Origin: Mucor racemosus
Taxonomy: Eukaryota; Mucoromycota; Mucoromycetes; Mucorales; Mucoraceae
DNA: 64,000 nt
Reading direction: 5' to 3'
Assembly (NCBI GenBank): GCA_027405735.1
Contig: JAPEHQ010000005.1
Span: 620,001 to 684,000, forward strand
The notes below the pieces were generated by a model, which saw nothing but the letters and a program-made list of their open reading frames with translations, was not told the origin of the DNA and searched no databases. Position 1 is the stretch's first letter. Each line of letters opens with the position of its first letter. Shown piece by piece: positions 38,297 to 48,845 of this stretch. The position numbers and the translations under genes are program-made.

Positions 38297-40497
38297 ATGC
38301 CTAGTACTGTAGCCGAAAAAGAAGGTAATTATATGCTCACATGACTATTGTAAATCATTGTCAGTTTTATTAATTCAATTCAAATTGTATAGCTCATCGT
38401 AGCGAAAAGAAGGAGAGAAAGGAGAAGAAGGAAAAGAAGGAAAAGTCTTCTCGTAAGCGTGAGAGAGAGGAAAAGTCCAAGGATATCGTTGACGATGTTG
38501 ATGTTACCTCCAATGCTACATCTGCTGTCCCCTCTGCTGTTGCATCTCCTGTAACTGCAACTCCTGAGCCTGAGAACAAGAAGCGTAAGGTGGTTGAGGA
38601 AATCGAAATCAATAGTGATGACATTCCCGAAAACCTTCGTCTCTCCAATTTCCGTATTTCTCAAGGCACCGTTGATAATCTTGAAGCTAAGGGTATCAAG
38701 TCTCTTTTCGAGATTCAAGCTGCTACTTTTGATACTATTTTCGATGGTAATGATGTCCTTGCTCGTGCTCGTACTGGTACTGGTAAGACATTGGCCTTTG
38801 CTTTACCTGTCATTGAAAGACTCGCTCTTGACAAGGAATATACTGTCCGTCGTGGTCGTTCTCCCCGTGTGCTTGTTCTCTGTCCTACTCGTGATTTAGC
38901 CAAGCAAGTATGTGGTGATTTTGAACAGTTATCTGGCAACCGTCTCAAGACTTTGCCTGTCTATGGTGGTGTCCCTTATAATGAACAAACCTCTGTCTTT
39001 AGAGATGGTGTTGATGTCGTTGTTGGTACTCCTGGTCGTATTCTTGATCACATCAAATTTGGTAACATGAAATTGAGTGATCTCAAGTTCATTATTCTCG
39101 ATGAAGCTGATGAAATGTTGGATGCTCGTGGTTTCGAGGAAGATATGTTCAACTTGTTGTCTAGCATTCAAGAACAAAAGACTACTCGTGATTATCAAAC
39201 TTTATTGTTCTCAGCTACTGTTCCTGAATCTGTTATGCAAACTATTAAGCGTTTCCTTAAGGAAGATTATGAGCGTATTGATTTAATCGGTAATGCCAAG
39301 AACAGGACCAATACCAACATTCGTCATATTGCTATGCCTTCATCTTATCATACTCGTGCTGATATTATTGGTGATGTTGTTAACGTTTATGGTCGTAGTG
39401 GTTTGACAGTTATTTTCTGTGCCACAAAAGCTGATGCTAATGAATTGGGTGCTCATGATAAAATTAAGCAAGATGCCGCTGTTTTGCATGGTGATATTGC
39501 TCAATCTTCTCGTGAAGCTACTATGAAAGCTTTCCGTGAAGGCAAATACAAGTGTATTGTCTGTACTGATGTCCTTGCTCGTGGTTTAGATATTCCTCAA
39601 GTTGATTTGGTTATTAACTGTCAACCCCCTAAAGATCCTGAGTCTTATGTCCATCGTTCTGGTCGTACCGGTCGTGCTGGTCGTTCAGGTGTCTGTGTCA
39701 CTTTCTTCAAGCCTGCTGAAGAAGGTCTTTTATCTTACATTTCTAAGCGTACTGGTGTCAAGTTTGAGCAATTATCTGCTCCTCGCCCTGAAGATATTAT
39801 TGAAGCTACCACCGAGGATGCTTTCAAATCTATTGATTTAGTCAAGCCTGATGTTTTACCTTTCTTTACTGAATCTGCTAAACAATTGATCGAAAAGCAT
39901 GGTGCTGAAAATGCAGTTGCTGCTGCTCTTGCTTTCATGACTGGTTACCATCAAGGTGTTCCAAGCCGTTCTCTTTTGTCTTCTCAAGAAGGTCAAACTA
40001 CTTTGCTCATGCAAATGTCATACACAATTCAACATCCTGGTTATGTTCGTAATATCCTTAGCCGTGAATACCCTGAATTAGGTTATGATGATCTCAAGAG
40101 CTGGCGTATGACTCAAGATTCCATGGGTGTTGTCTTTGATATCAACTCTTCCAAGTGTGAAGTTCAAGAAGATGGTACCGTTCTTTTGGCTGGTAGAGCT
40201 TGGACTACTCACAACATTACCTTAACTGCTCCTTCCACTCTTCCTGCTCTTCAAGAACGTGATAACAGAGGTGGTAGAGGTGGCGGCTATGGTGGCGGCT
40301 ATGGTGGTGGAAGAGGTGGTGGATCATCATACGGTGGTGGAAGAGGTGGCGGAAGAGGTGGTTACGGCGGAGGTAATCGCGGTGGCAATGGTGGTTATGG
40401 TGGCGGTAACCGTGGTGGTAATGGCGGTTATGGCGGTGGTAACCGTGGCGGTGGAGGTGGTTATTGTAACCGTAATGGCGGTTATGGTAACCATTAA
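38297..40497 (+). CDS. DEAD-box RNA helicase, DDX21/DDX50-like nucleolar helicase
   Basis: An ATP-dependent RNA helicase of the Gu/DDX21 type, which acts in the nucleolus on pre-rRNA. Two exons (38297-38324, 38393-40497) give 710 aa. The start is MPSTVAEKEG. A Lys/Glu-rich N-terminal arm ending in KKRKVVEE is followed by the helicase core: Q-motif FEIQ, ARTGTGKT (GTGKT 138-142), PTRDLA, GTPGR, DEAD at 246-249, SAT at 283-285, IFCATKADA, LARGLDIPQVD and HRSGRTGRAGR (430-440). The C-terminal part has a GUCT-like domain (PSRSLLSSQEGQTT), the feature that separates DDX21/50 from other DEAD proteins. The last ~75 residues are Gly/Arg/Tyr/Asn repeats (GGGYGGGYGG, GGNRGGNGGYGG), typical of RNA-binding RGG tails. 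Codon use is strongly biased. Confidence 0.94.
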
Positions 40498-40946
40498 TTG
40501 TATAAATTTATCCCGTTTCATTCAATCAATTCAACAATATCATGTTGATTATTTTATCATCTTTCCCTTCCGAATAACACTACCTTACATCAACCCTGTA
40601 TTTTATAAATCGTTTAACTTGCTACCTAATTCAATTATTATATAATGAAATAATAAAAAATAGAAAATTTTGCATAGAGTATAAATTAAATCACAAAAAA
40701 AAAAAAGGTTTTAAAATGATCTTCCGCAAATGAGCAACACATTAAATATCAATCTTCAAGAAATTCTTTGAGGCATAAATAAGCATAATTTGCTATGACA
40801 CATAGTAATATAGCATGGCTTTCAGATGTCGCTCTTTCTTGTCATACTTTTTGTTTATGATGATAATTTGTAAAAACTGAAGTTTTGTGAGAAACAACTT
40901 GTGATAATACTGTAATATTTCAGTACGATGCGCAGATAATTAAGCT
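40498..40946. other. Convergent 3' intergenic spacer
   Basis: This 449-bp spacer separates the 3' ends of the helicase (plus) and Nudix gene (minus). AATAAAAAATAG near 40648 could be the helicase polyadenylation signal. Nothing else was recognised. Confidence 0.5.
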
Positions 40947-41822
40947 TTATTTATTGTACATATTGGAATAAGCTAAACCAGATGCAAGAGCATGAACTCT
41001 ACTGTCAATGATTAACTTTCCATCATGTAATCTCTGTAACTCTACAATCAAAATACAGTGTCAAAATAACAAATTAAATCTTCAAACCTTTAAAATAACT
41101 TACGCAACAGATGACCCAAAAGATTATCTAATGGTAAACTAATAGTTTGTAAGCTCCACTCATCAGCCTCTAGTAATTGAATAGGTGGTGCAGATAATTT
41201 AGACGTTTCAATTGTTACCTTGGCAATATAGCAACATGAATTAGAAAGCCCTGGTTCATAAGCTACTGGCGTTTTAACTAGATCAAACTTTGAGGCAGGA
41301 ACATCGTAACCTGTCTCTTCTTTTAATTCTCGTTGGGCTGAAATAATAGGATCTTCATCATTTGCATCAATTAAACCTAATACAATGCTCTTTTTAAATA
41401 TTAGTTGTATCTGTATAATCAACAAGTGCTTTACCTGAAGGAAATTCAATACAATAACTCTCTATTGCTGGTCTATTTTATGTCTTTTTAATAATGATCA
41501 TCACCAAATTTCTATAAAAATTTACCTATACTGAACTACGAGTAACAATTCTGGTTCTGGAGTCAATAAAATTGCATGGATATCAACAGCTATTTAGTAT
41601 AATATCAGTATACAAGTACTAGAACAAAGCGAGATAAAGTCTACCATCTATGGCTGAAGCTCGCTCCTTTCTTCGAACACAACGCTCCCATTTTCTCTGT
41701 ATGCCTTGATTGTCTCTATATGATATATATTCAAGTTGTATCCAATCTCCTTTACCTATAGACACTGGATGAGATGACTCAACATTCATAAGCTCTTTTT
41801 TTAAAAATCTTTTAGTTGTCAT
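40947..41822 (-). CDS. ADP-sugar pyrophosphatase, Nudix family (NUDT5-like)
   Basis: Nudix hydrolases of this group split ADP-ribose and related ADP-sugars into AMP and sugar phosphate. Five exons (41822-41645, 41589-41526, 41472-41435, 41376-41104, 41041-40947) total 648 nt, 215 aa, the size of NUDT5/Ysa1. The Nudix box begins SGLIDANDED and ends SAQRELKEETGYD, with the metal-binding REL-EE at about residues 109-114. The spacing before the upstream Glu is one residue longer than the textbook pattern. Family landmarks include GKGDWIQLE near the N-terminus, LLLVVQYRPAIESYCIEFPSG before the box, and SCCYIAKVTI and AYEPGLS after it. It is transcribed divergently from the J-protein gene with only 181 bp between start codons. 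Confidence 0.93.
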
Positions 41823-42003
41823 ATCGATTTTTGAGCAAAAGGGAGGTTTGTCATTCTTTTGAGATGGCGATATTTTGCATGACTATATTTGCCATGTTTA
41901 GCTTGGGTTACCTAACATTGTTGACTAGTGTATTATGAGACATCAAAAGAGTAGGTTCTTTCTCACGCCTTTTTCACATTTCTTTTTTTCGCTAGATAAC
42001 ACA
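41823..42003. promoter_or_regulatory. Short bidirectional promoter (Nudix / J-protein)
   Basis: The 181 bp separate two divergent start codons and must contain both 5' regions. It includes ATTTTGAGATGGCGATATTTTGC-type sequence near 41856-41880 and a TTTCTTTTTTTCG tract before the plus-strand start. No TATA box is convincing in either direction. If translation of the plus-strand gene starts at the in-frame ATG at 41935, the spacer is only 112 bp. Confidence 0.5.
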
Positions 42004-42643
42004 ATGCAATCTTTATTTGATGTAAAAAAAAACGACATTGATTTATATGCAATTTTAAATTGTGTCGAAACAAGCTCAGTAAGGACAACATCAATTCCAA
42101 ATCTATTGCACAAATTAACACATTTCATGTTTAGCCAGAGCAAATAAAAACTGAATACAAACGTTTAGCTTTGCAATATCATCCTGACAAATCTTTAGCA
42201 GGTAATACACTATGAAAGCACTCATGTAAAAAGCTTTTATTAAAGTTACTGAATGCAGATTCAAAAGAATTTGAAAAGATCAAAGCAGCATATGATATAG
42301 TTGGCGATCCTGTAAATAGAGCCATGTACGAGCGATGGAAGTCGAGTAGTCTGATTATTCCATTTTCCGAGTTTGCTCAAATAGGCACTCATGCTCAAGT
42401 AAGTAGAATTCGTTTACTCGAAACTACATTATAAATACTAATCAAATAGTAAAGACTGTGCATTGGCAATCCCTCCCAACGCAAATGACTTTGACTAGAG
42501 ACAATAGCACGAATACATCAGAAAAAAGCCTAAAATCTTTAAGAGTCCCACCAACTTCTCAACAATTATCAAATGTTCATATTGAAACCTCTGGATTTTG
42601 GAAGATGAAAGGCTATAATATTCAAGACAACTCCTCATCCTAA
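42004..42643 (+). CDS. J-domain co-chaperone, DNAJC12-like
   Basis: J-proteins stimulate Hsp70 ATPase; vertebrate DNAJC12 serves aromatic amino-acid hydroxylases. Four exons (42004-42078, 42135-42201, 42259-42398, 42455-42643) give 156 aa. The J domain is complete: DIDLYAILNC, EYKRLALQYHPDKS with His41-Pro42-Asp43, and FEKIKAAYDIVGDP. It is followed by the DNAJC12-like signature YERWKSSSLIIPFSEFAQ and a VHWQS segment, so the resemblance extends past the J domain. The last exon uses the acceptor TAGTAAAG, because the earlier TAG shifts the frame. The usual DNAJC12 C-terminal motif (xLRKFRNYEI) is missing; the frame stops after YNIQDNSSS. An in-frame ATG at 41935 exists but its extension is not family-like. 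Confidence 0.82.
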
Positions 42644-42979
42644 TTATCGCAATTAGCTTATACCTTATCTTTGGGCGATGCTCAATAAAAAACCAACAAT
42701 AAACTCTAATGTATATAATTTATTGTAAAAAATATTCGTGTACTTTTCCAGGATTCAAAAAGGCATTACTGCAAAAGGTATTGCGAGTACTCCTCAACTG
42801 CTGGAATTAGGTACTAAATCGAACAGCATATTGATTCATCGCAATTCATCCATTCTATTACAAAATCTTAACAATCACTAACAAAAATCCACAAATTTGA
42901 AAGTTTCAAGAAATAAAATGTTGCTTTATTTTCCACTTATTAGAATCTTTAATTATAAAATCATAATAAATTAGAATTC
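42644..42979. other. Spacer with a possible extra 3' exon (42752-42881)
   Basis: After a good acceptor (TACTTTTCCAG, ending 42751) a plus-strand frame stays open for about 43 codons (IQKGITAKGIASTPQLLELG ... LLQNLNNH) to TAA at 42879-42881. It could be a further exon of the J-protein gene reached by an unrecognised donor, or chance. The remainder is the convergent 3' flank of eL31. Confidence 0.3.
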
Positions 42980-43413
42980 TTAGTTCTCATCCTCAACAAC
43001 TTCAGTGTTAAGACCTAATAAAAAAAAAAGAAATATTAGTACACATTGCTAATTGAAAGATATTATAAAATATTACCCTTGAAGTCAACAGTGGGAACGA
43101 AGGTAACATAAGAGTAAAGCTTCTCCTTGGCATCCTCATCATCGTTACGCTTACGGGCGATACGGACACGGATACGGTGGTTAGTGTGCTTAACACCACG
43201 AGACCAGACAGCCTTGTTCAAAGAGGGATCAAGACGGACATCCTTGGTACCCATAGCCTTTTCGGCGAAAGCCTTGACAGCCTTGATGGCGTGAGGAGCA
43301 CGCTTTCTCAAAGAGCGACCAAAGACGTGCTTGTGCATGTGGATGGTGTACTCACGAGTAACGACATCAGCGAGAGTGGAACGCTTTTGGGTGGTCTTTT
43401 GATCCTTGGCCAT
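42980..43413 (-). CDS. RPL31: 60S ribosomal protein eL31
   Basis: A structural protein of the large ribosomal subunit near the peptide exit tunnel. Two exons (43413-43077, 43014-42980) give 123 aa, matching the family's ~113-125. Recognisable stretches are [50 protein letters not shown] and [20 protein letters not shown], ending EVVEDEN. The intron lies near the 3' end, just before the last 11 codons. Codon choice (AAG, GTC, GAC, CGT) is strongly biased, as expected for a ribosomal protein. The start at 43413 gives [12 protein letters not shown]. Confidence 0.97.
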
Positions 43414-44280
43414 TCTTTTCAATTAAAAAAAAAATTAATTATCCATTGAGCGAATTGGTCGAAAAAATCAATATATCCATCTATTCATCCATCTATGTTA
43501 TAATGCTATCTACTGATGCTGATGGTTTATATTGATTAATTCTGTTAGATTATACTTACTTATGAGTAATTAAAAAGAGGGAGATCTCAACACTGGTCGA
43601 TATGGCACCTTTGTTACCAATTCTACAGCCCAACCTTCGACATTTCTTTCTCATTTGCTTGATTTTCCGGGTCGGATACCAAAATAAATAGGCATTTTCT
43701 CCCGGCAGACTATCGACACTTACCTCATAGGTAGCCTTTACACTTGAAATTCGACAAAATAGATAGAATTTGTATGAAACGAGATTGAAGTTTTAGATAA
43801 AATCAATTTCAAATTCGCACTAAAATAAATTTGATTTGAGATAAATATGTAGATTCAAACAAGCAATGTATTTCTGGATCAGCATCTTCTCCTTCTCAAT
43901 TTAAACCTCGAACTTTGGTAATGATAAAAATTGTAACAGATGGAAACAAATGCTAGCAATTACATCAAATCAGTACAAAGTTGTAAGATATTTGCCATAT
44001 ATTGACTGCTTGGGCACCCGGTAAGCACCGATTGATGTATTAAAAACCTCATATTGTACATTGCCTCCACATGTAATGGCGGTTTTTTATCTTCCCTTTT
44101 TTTTTTTCTTATTTTCTACATCCCATCATCTGCAACAATCGATAATATACAGATCCTTAACTCTAAGCAAAATTCAAACAGTAAAGATAAGCAGAGAGTC
44201 AGGTATAAAATATAAAGTATTTGAAAAACAATTTATTTTTTACAAGCATTATTTACTCAGGGAAGAGTCCGCAGCCGACA
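43414..44280. other. Intergenic, upstream of eL31
   Basis: The first ~200 bp should hold the ribosomal-protein promoter; the tetranucleotide-like ATCCATCTATTCATCCATCTATG lies at 43474-43496. No gene was recognised in the rest. An open stretch at 44061-44294 is low-complexity and not credible. Confidence 0.4.
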
Positions 44281-44666
44281 TGCAAGGATTGTAAGTAAAT
44301 TGGCCATTATAGCAAGAAATACTACAAATGTAGACTTTATAAGAAGAAAAAGCAGGTAATGGTGGGTACAACATAAATTAAATTATAAATTTTCTAATTC
44401 TTTTGATAATTGGCATAAGAAGCGAGAAAGTTCAGTGATCAAGAATGTCAAGAGAGAAGCAAAACGCCAGAATTTGTAATTTATGCTATGAAGATTCTTT
44501 AAAAAAGGTGAATGGTGTCAAAGGTTCCGGTGTTCTTGGATGTCAAAATTGTAAAACATTGTGGCAGAAAGACACCAATGCTTCCAAGAATATGTTTCTT
44601 ATTTCATCATTAATGTAAAATGGTTATGGCCGTTCGGAGGTGTTTTCTCGTAAGGCAAGATCCTGA
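44281..44666 (+). pseudogene. Relic of a Fanzor/TnpB-like (OrfB zinc-ribbon) gene
   Basis: Fanzors are eukaryotic homologues of the transposon-encoded RNA-guided nuclease TnpB. From 44466 one frame reads ICNLCYEDSLKKVNG, then VKGSGVLGCQNCKTLW and QKDTNASKNMFLISS before a TAA at 44616-44618; beyond the stop it continues NGYGRSEVFSRKARS. CxxC ... CxxC followed by W-(R/K)D-NA-(A/S)-N-M is the TnpB/Fanzor C-terminal zinc ribbon with the last RuvC aspartate. Upstream, 44281-44355 reads TCKDC-GHYSKKYYKC around a stop, a zinc-knuckle-like CX2CX4HX6C. The core that should lie between them is absent, so the gene is deleted and dead. Family call rests on motif memory only. Confidence 0.55.
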
Positions 44667-44790
44667 TCATACAGTTTATTTAATTTATATAGCCATAATA
44701 AACACGATTTTTTTCTTCTCGAGATTTATATTATTACAGATAATTTATAAATATTATTAATGTTCAACTGAAGACTAATTTCATTTTCAT

Positions 44791-44877
44791 TACATCCAAA
44801 TTTTATCTTTATTACACCCAAACTTTATCCTCACTGCATCCTAATTTTATTCTTATTTTATCACAAATTTTATTTAG
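44791..44877 (+). repeat. 22-bp minisatellite, about four units
   Basis: Units at 44791, 44813, 44835 and 44857 are TACATCCAAATTTTATCTTT, TACACCCAAACTTTATCCTC, TGCATCCTAATTTTATTCTT and a decayed TTTATCACAAATTTTATTTA, each plus two bases. The 22-bp spacing is exact for the first three. Confidence 0.8.
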
Positions 44878-45219
44878 TCTGTCTGAATTTAAAGTAGAAA
44901 TGCTGTAGGCAGACTACATGAATGAACAAGTCTATAATGTTTTAAAGGTAAATTCTATGAACTATCTATACGAAAAATATTTGAATAAACCATGTAGGGT
45001 CCTGTAGCTCAATGCTTTGATTAATATAGAGCCAGATTTATAGAGGTGTATTAATATCTATATTCTCATATAGAAACAACAATATTTAATAAAACATATA
45101 ATTCAATTTTGAGATTTACTATTTAATGAAAGAAATGTAGTAAAACAATACTAGTATCAGCTATGAAACAAAAAGCCATTCTATTTTAGGCAATTAAAAA
45201 ACCAACCAACCAGAATTTA

Positions 45220-45689
45220 CCCCTGAGATGTCAAAATTATTTTGTGATCCGATAATTAAATGCCCGCTGATTTTCATCTGTTTCAAAAAATCATTCCCGT
45301 AGAAAAAAAAAGGTAAAGATAATAAATTGAACCAAACATTAACACTGTTAAGCATATGAGATAGCAAAAATTTAAAAGAATATTTTATTCAAGCGTTTAT
45401 AAACATAATATTATTTCATTTTAAATTGGCGTCTCAGAATGTTCAATATCGTCCCGAAATAGCGTCCAAATCATACAATAAAAACTTTTTTTTTTCATAT
45501 AAAAAAAATTGCAATAACTTTAAAGCGTAGAAAACTCATTTTATTAGTACTTTAAATGTGAATCAAAAAGTAAGCCTCTAAATTAATCTTTAAATCTTAA
45601 CAAAAAAAAAAAAAAAAAAAGATGGAGGGTAAATGGAGTGCAAATAATGTTTTGCTGAAACTTAAATTTTGGAATTGACGTTTCAGGGG
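45220..45689. mobile_element. MITE-like element with TIRs and TA target duplication
   Basis: The left end CCCCTGAGATGTCAA and the reverse complement of the right end, CCCCTGAAACGTCAA, match at 12 of 15 bases. Both ends are flanked by TA (45218-45219 and 45690-45691), the target duplication of Tc1/mariner elements. The 470-bp interior is AT-rich, has no open frame, and contains an A18 run near 45601. TA duplications are short, so the support is mainly the paired ends. Confidence 0.6.
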
Positions 45690-45691
45690 TA

Positions 45692-47343
45692 AATTGCAAT
45701 TGCTGCTATCCACTTTCAATCAGATTTACTTTTTTCCAATCTCACTTGGCAGTAGGTAACCTCTTTTAATTGTTTGTAGCAAATTAAGTTATTTAATTGG
45801 AAGAATGTATAAATTGTTGCATTTTTGCTTATTTTTTTGAAATAATTTTGCTTCGAGCTCTTTACAAAAATTGCTTTAAATTCACATTTTCCTTTTAAAT
45901 ATAGATTGACATCATATATATATTCAATTACGTAATTCATGAAATGTAATGCGTTACAATTTTTTGGAGGAGAAATACCAGGTTAAGTATGGTCTCAATC
46001 GATTAATTCGTGCGATGCATCAGTAGCAGAGATATATTATCCAAAAATAACGAAGAAAAATGCAAAGCACATTCTGATTTGACATTTGGAATTTTTCTAT
46101 ATGAATTTATCCAACCGCCACATAAAACGTCATTTTTTCATGAATTTACGGCATTGACATTAAATTTAGTATGTCCTTCTTCAGTTTAGGGTGGCGAAAA
46201 AAGTTACCTCAATTATTACACTTATGTCATGTATAAAAATCGGTTTGAATAAAGAATGAAGTTAAGTTAATTGATTAAATGCATTTCAAGTAATTTATCG
46301 CATTTCTATAAACAACAGCGAACAATTCATTCTTATTTCAAAATGAATGTTTAGACTAAAAAAAAAAAAAAAACGATGTAAAAGAAGGGGGTTCTACTGC
46401 TGCTTTTTATTTTCATTATTCTTTTGTGTATAGTAATAAGCTCCTTAACTGTATGTAATACACGAGGCAAACCCCCTTTTTTATAAATAAAAAGTCGGTA
46501 TGTCTTTTGTGAGTGTGAGTTTTATATATTTTAAGCTTGTGTACAAAGAGTGATAAAATAACACTGTATTTTATATATTTATAAACCTGTATATGATATA
46601 AATTATTCGAAAACATTATAGAATAATTTGTATTTATACACACACGCAAAAATCTCTTTCTTTGTGTTTGTTTACCGTAAACAAATGCATACATTATAAT
46701 ACGTTTTTTTTAATAAGATGCAAATGTCAAAATTAGGTAAAACAAGTCATTTATGCATGCTATGCAGAGTTAAGAAAAAAAAAGATACAACTAGGCTTAA
46801 CGTAATTTGGTGATTAATTGGATATTTCTAATGATATATTGAAAGTACACAAAGATCAATGATCATTTATCATTCTTTATACATGCTGCAATGTCTAAAA
46901 AAAGAAAGCTTGTTTATAATGCTATCATAAAAAGATGTATACATGAAAAAAAAAAGATTTTATATCATTCATTCTTAGTATTTCTGATTTTAGATATATT
47001 AGAAATATAGAATAGGAGTGGTTTATTTATTATTTATATAGTACCTCTTCTAGAAACAAAAATTACTGCTTGAATTTAGTGGATGCTTTATAAGTATATA
47101 TCAAGTCTAGGCCGATCGTATATACCACGCAGATCAATATTTTATTTATGTATCATAGCTTTGATTTATCATCGTTTTTTTTTTATTGACATAATGTATA
47201 TATTAATATATATTACTCCACCCTTAAAAAATTATACACGTACCATTCATCGTCAATGCGTATATAAACCATCGTATTTCTACTCATTTTATTTCCACTT
47301 TTCTTTCTTGCACTAAATTGTTACCATAGCAACAAAAAAAAAC
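45692..47343. other. Intergenic, upstream of the C2H2 factor
   Basis: AT-rich DNA with A-tracts (46358-46373) and long T-rich stretches close to 47170. No gene or repeat partner was recognised. The long upstream region is in keeping with a regulated transcription-factor gene. Confidence 0.4.
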
Positions 47344-48512
47344 ATGTCTCATATTAACAATACTACCCCTCCTCCTTCAACAACATCAACGTTTGGCTTG
47401 TATTCATCAGAAATGAAGCAAGATACTCATATTCATTATACTTCTCCTTATGATTATTATACATCGTATCCATTCATGTCATATAAACAGCAAATTACTT
47501 CTGTCGTTTCCCCACCATTAACACCTGCTGTTTCCCCACTTACTCCAATGTTAATGGATTCAAATAGCGAACATTTTTCCAACCATGGCAATCAGCAACA
47601 ACAACAGGATTATAATCACACATATGCACCATTTACAGCAGTATCCCACTCTACATTCACCCACAACGGTAGCAGTGACAGCAGTGTCACAAGTAGCACA
47701 ATCAATTCCCCCCTTACACACACACAACATAAACATGTTTGCCATTTTCATTATTGTGGATGGAGTTTTAAACGATATGAGCATTTGAAAAGACACATGT
47801 TGGTTCACACAAGAGAGAGACCTTATTCATGTCATTTTCCAGGTTGCGGGAAAAGCTTCAGTCGATCAGACAATTTTCATGCTCATTACCGTACACATAC
47901 TAAAAAGAAGCTATCAAAGAAGCGTGGCACTAAAACTAGTGTAACAACGGACAAGAATTGTCATCGCAATAGTGCGTTTTCATCATTGGTCAATACAGGA
48001 AAATCTCAGCAAAACTCTATTATTCCAAGTCATTGTACCGCTAGTACAGTTGCAGCAAATGCAGCAGCAGCAGTTGCTGTATCTCAACAGTTTGAACCAA
48101 ATAATAATGGGGTTTATTATCATACACAATCAATGGTACATGTGTAAATATAGAATTTTGTATTTACGCATATACTAACATTTGAAACTCTTTTTATTAG
48201 ATGAATGATCTCTATCCTACTGCTAGTCCGTTTCAAAATATATCACCCATTCCCTCGCCTATTGCTTCCAAACCTAGTCGTAATATTACGACCAGTACCA
48301 GCAATATAAAATCCCATATCTGTCCAATTATTCAATGTCAGGGCCGATTCAAGAGATTAGAACATTTAAAAAGACACATGCGCATTCATACTTTGGAAAG
48401 ACCTTTTAGTTGTAACTTCCCTGGATGTCAAAAATCATTTTCTCGATCTGATAACCTTTCTCAACATGTGAAAACACATACAAAATCATCAGATAAAAGA
48501 AGAAGAAAATGA
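47344..48512 (+). CDS. C2H2 zinc-finger transcription factor with two Msn2-type finger pairs
   Basis: Two exons (47344-48135 and 48201-48512) give 367 aa; the intron contains a TACTAAC branch point at 48172-48178. The N-terminal 130 residues are Ser/Thr/Pro/Gln-rich ([11 protein letters not shown]). Fingers 1-2 (Cys133/138-His151/155; Cys163/168-His181/185) read [15 protein letters not shown] and [15 protein letters not shown]. Fingers 3-4 (Cys305/310-His323/327; Cys335/340-His353/357) read [15 protein letters not shown] and [15 protein letters not shown], ending KRRRK. Both pairs follow the yeast Msn2/Msn4 layout (FKR-EHLKRH, FSRSDNL-H), which binds the stress element AGGGG. Reading only exon 1, or exon 2 alone, would give two-finger proteins; joining is favoured by the branch point and exact frame. 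The donor could also lie 6 bp downstream (48141). Confidence 0.85.
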
Positions 48513-48845
48513 AATAAAAAATCTTATATAATCATGTAAAAAGAAATAAAAAACATTTAACTAATTATAAATTTGTTGAGTTGCATTAAAATTCTGGGGG
48601 ATTCCTCATAGTCTTTGTCTCCCCAAATTGCCCTGTTGGGGATTTTTATATACGAAAGATAGCGGCATAACGTCCTAAACCAGTTTTTAGACCTCGGCGG
48701 CAAGCCTTTTATGGAAGAGCTTCATTCAAGTATTTCCCTTTAGATGTATAGTCACACTAAACTAAGTTTTTAAATAAACATCTTGTCATTTCTTTCTTTT
48801 TCCTCTTTTTGTTTCTAAATTTATCAAACTATTTAATTATTTATT
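48513..48845. promoter_or_regulatory. Promoter region of ATP-citrate lyase
   Basis: The 333 bp between genes include GGGGGATTCC at 48596-48605 and an inverted CCCCAA...TTGGGG pair around 48621-48641 followed by TTTTTATATA. A CTTTCTTTTTCCTC tract precedes the start, as in other strongly expressed fungal genes. The same GGGGGATTCC recurs in intron 1. Confidence 0.4.

Noticed and set aside
44061..44294. 77-codon open frame upstream of the Fanzor-like relic
   Set aside because: Phe-rich low-complexity translation in the wrong frame for the zinc-knuckle segment; no splice junction connects them convincingly.
44291..44312. Tiny intron GTAAGT...ATAG removing the stop in the zinc-knuckle segment
   Set aside because: Only 22 nt, too short to be spliced, and it would delete the conserved GHYS histidine.
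44996..45070. tRNA-like start GGTCCTGTAGCTCAAT
   Set aside because: It resembles the acceptor and D-arm of a tRNA, but there is no anticodon stem, no GGTTCGA T-loop and no 3' acceptor pairing downstream.
47344..48147. Two separate two-finger zinc-finger genes (47344-48147 and 48201-48512)
   Set aside because: The 65-bp gap has GT...AG ends, a TACTAAC branch point and joins the two frames exactly, so one four-finger gene is more likely; an unspliced isoform remains possible.
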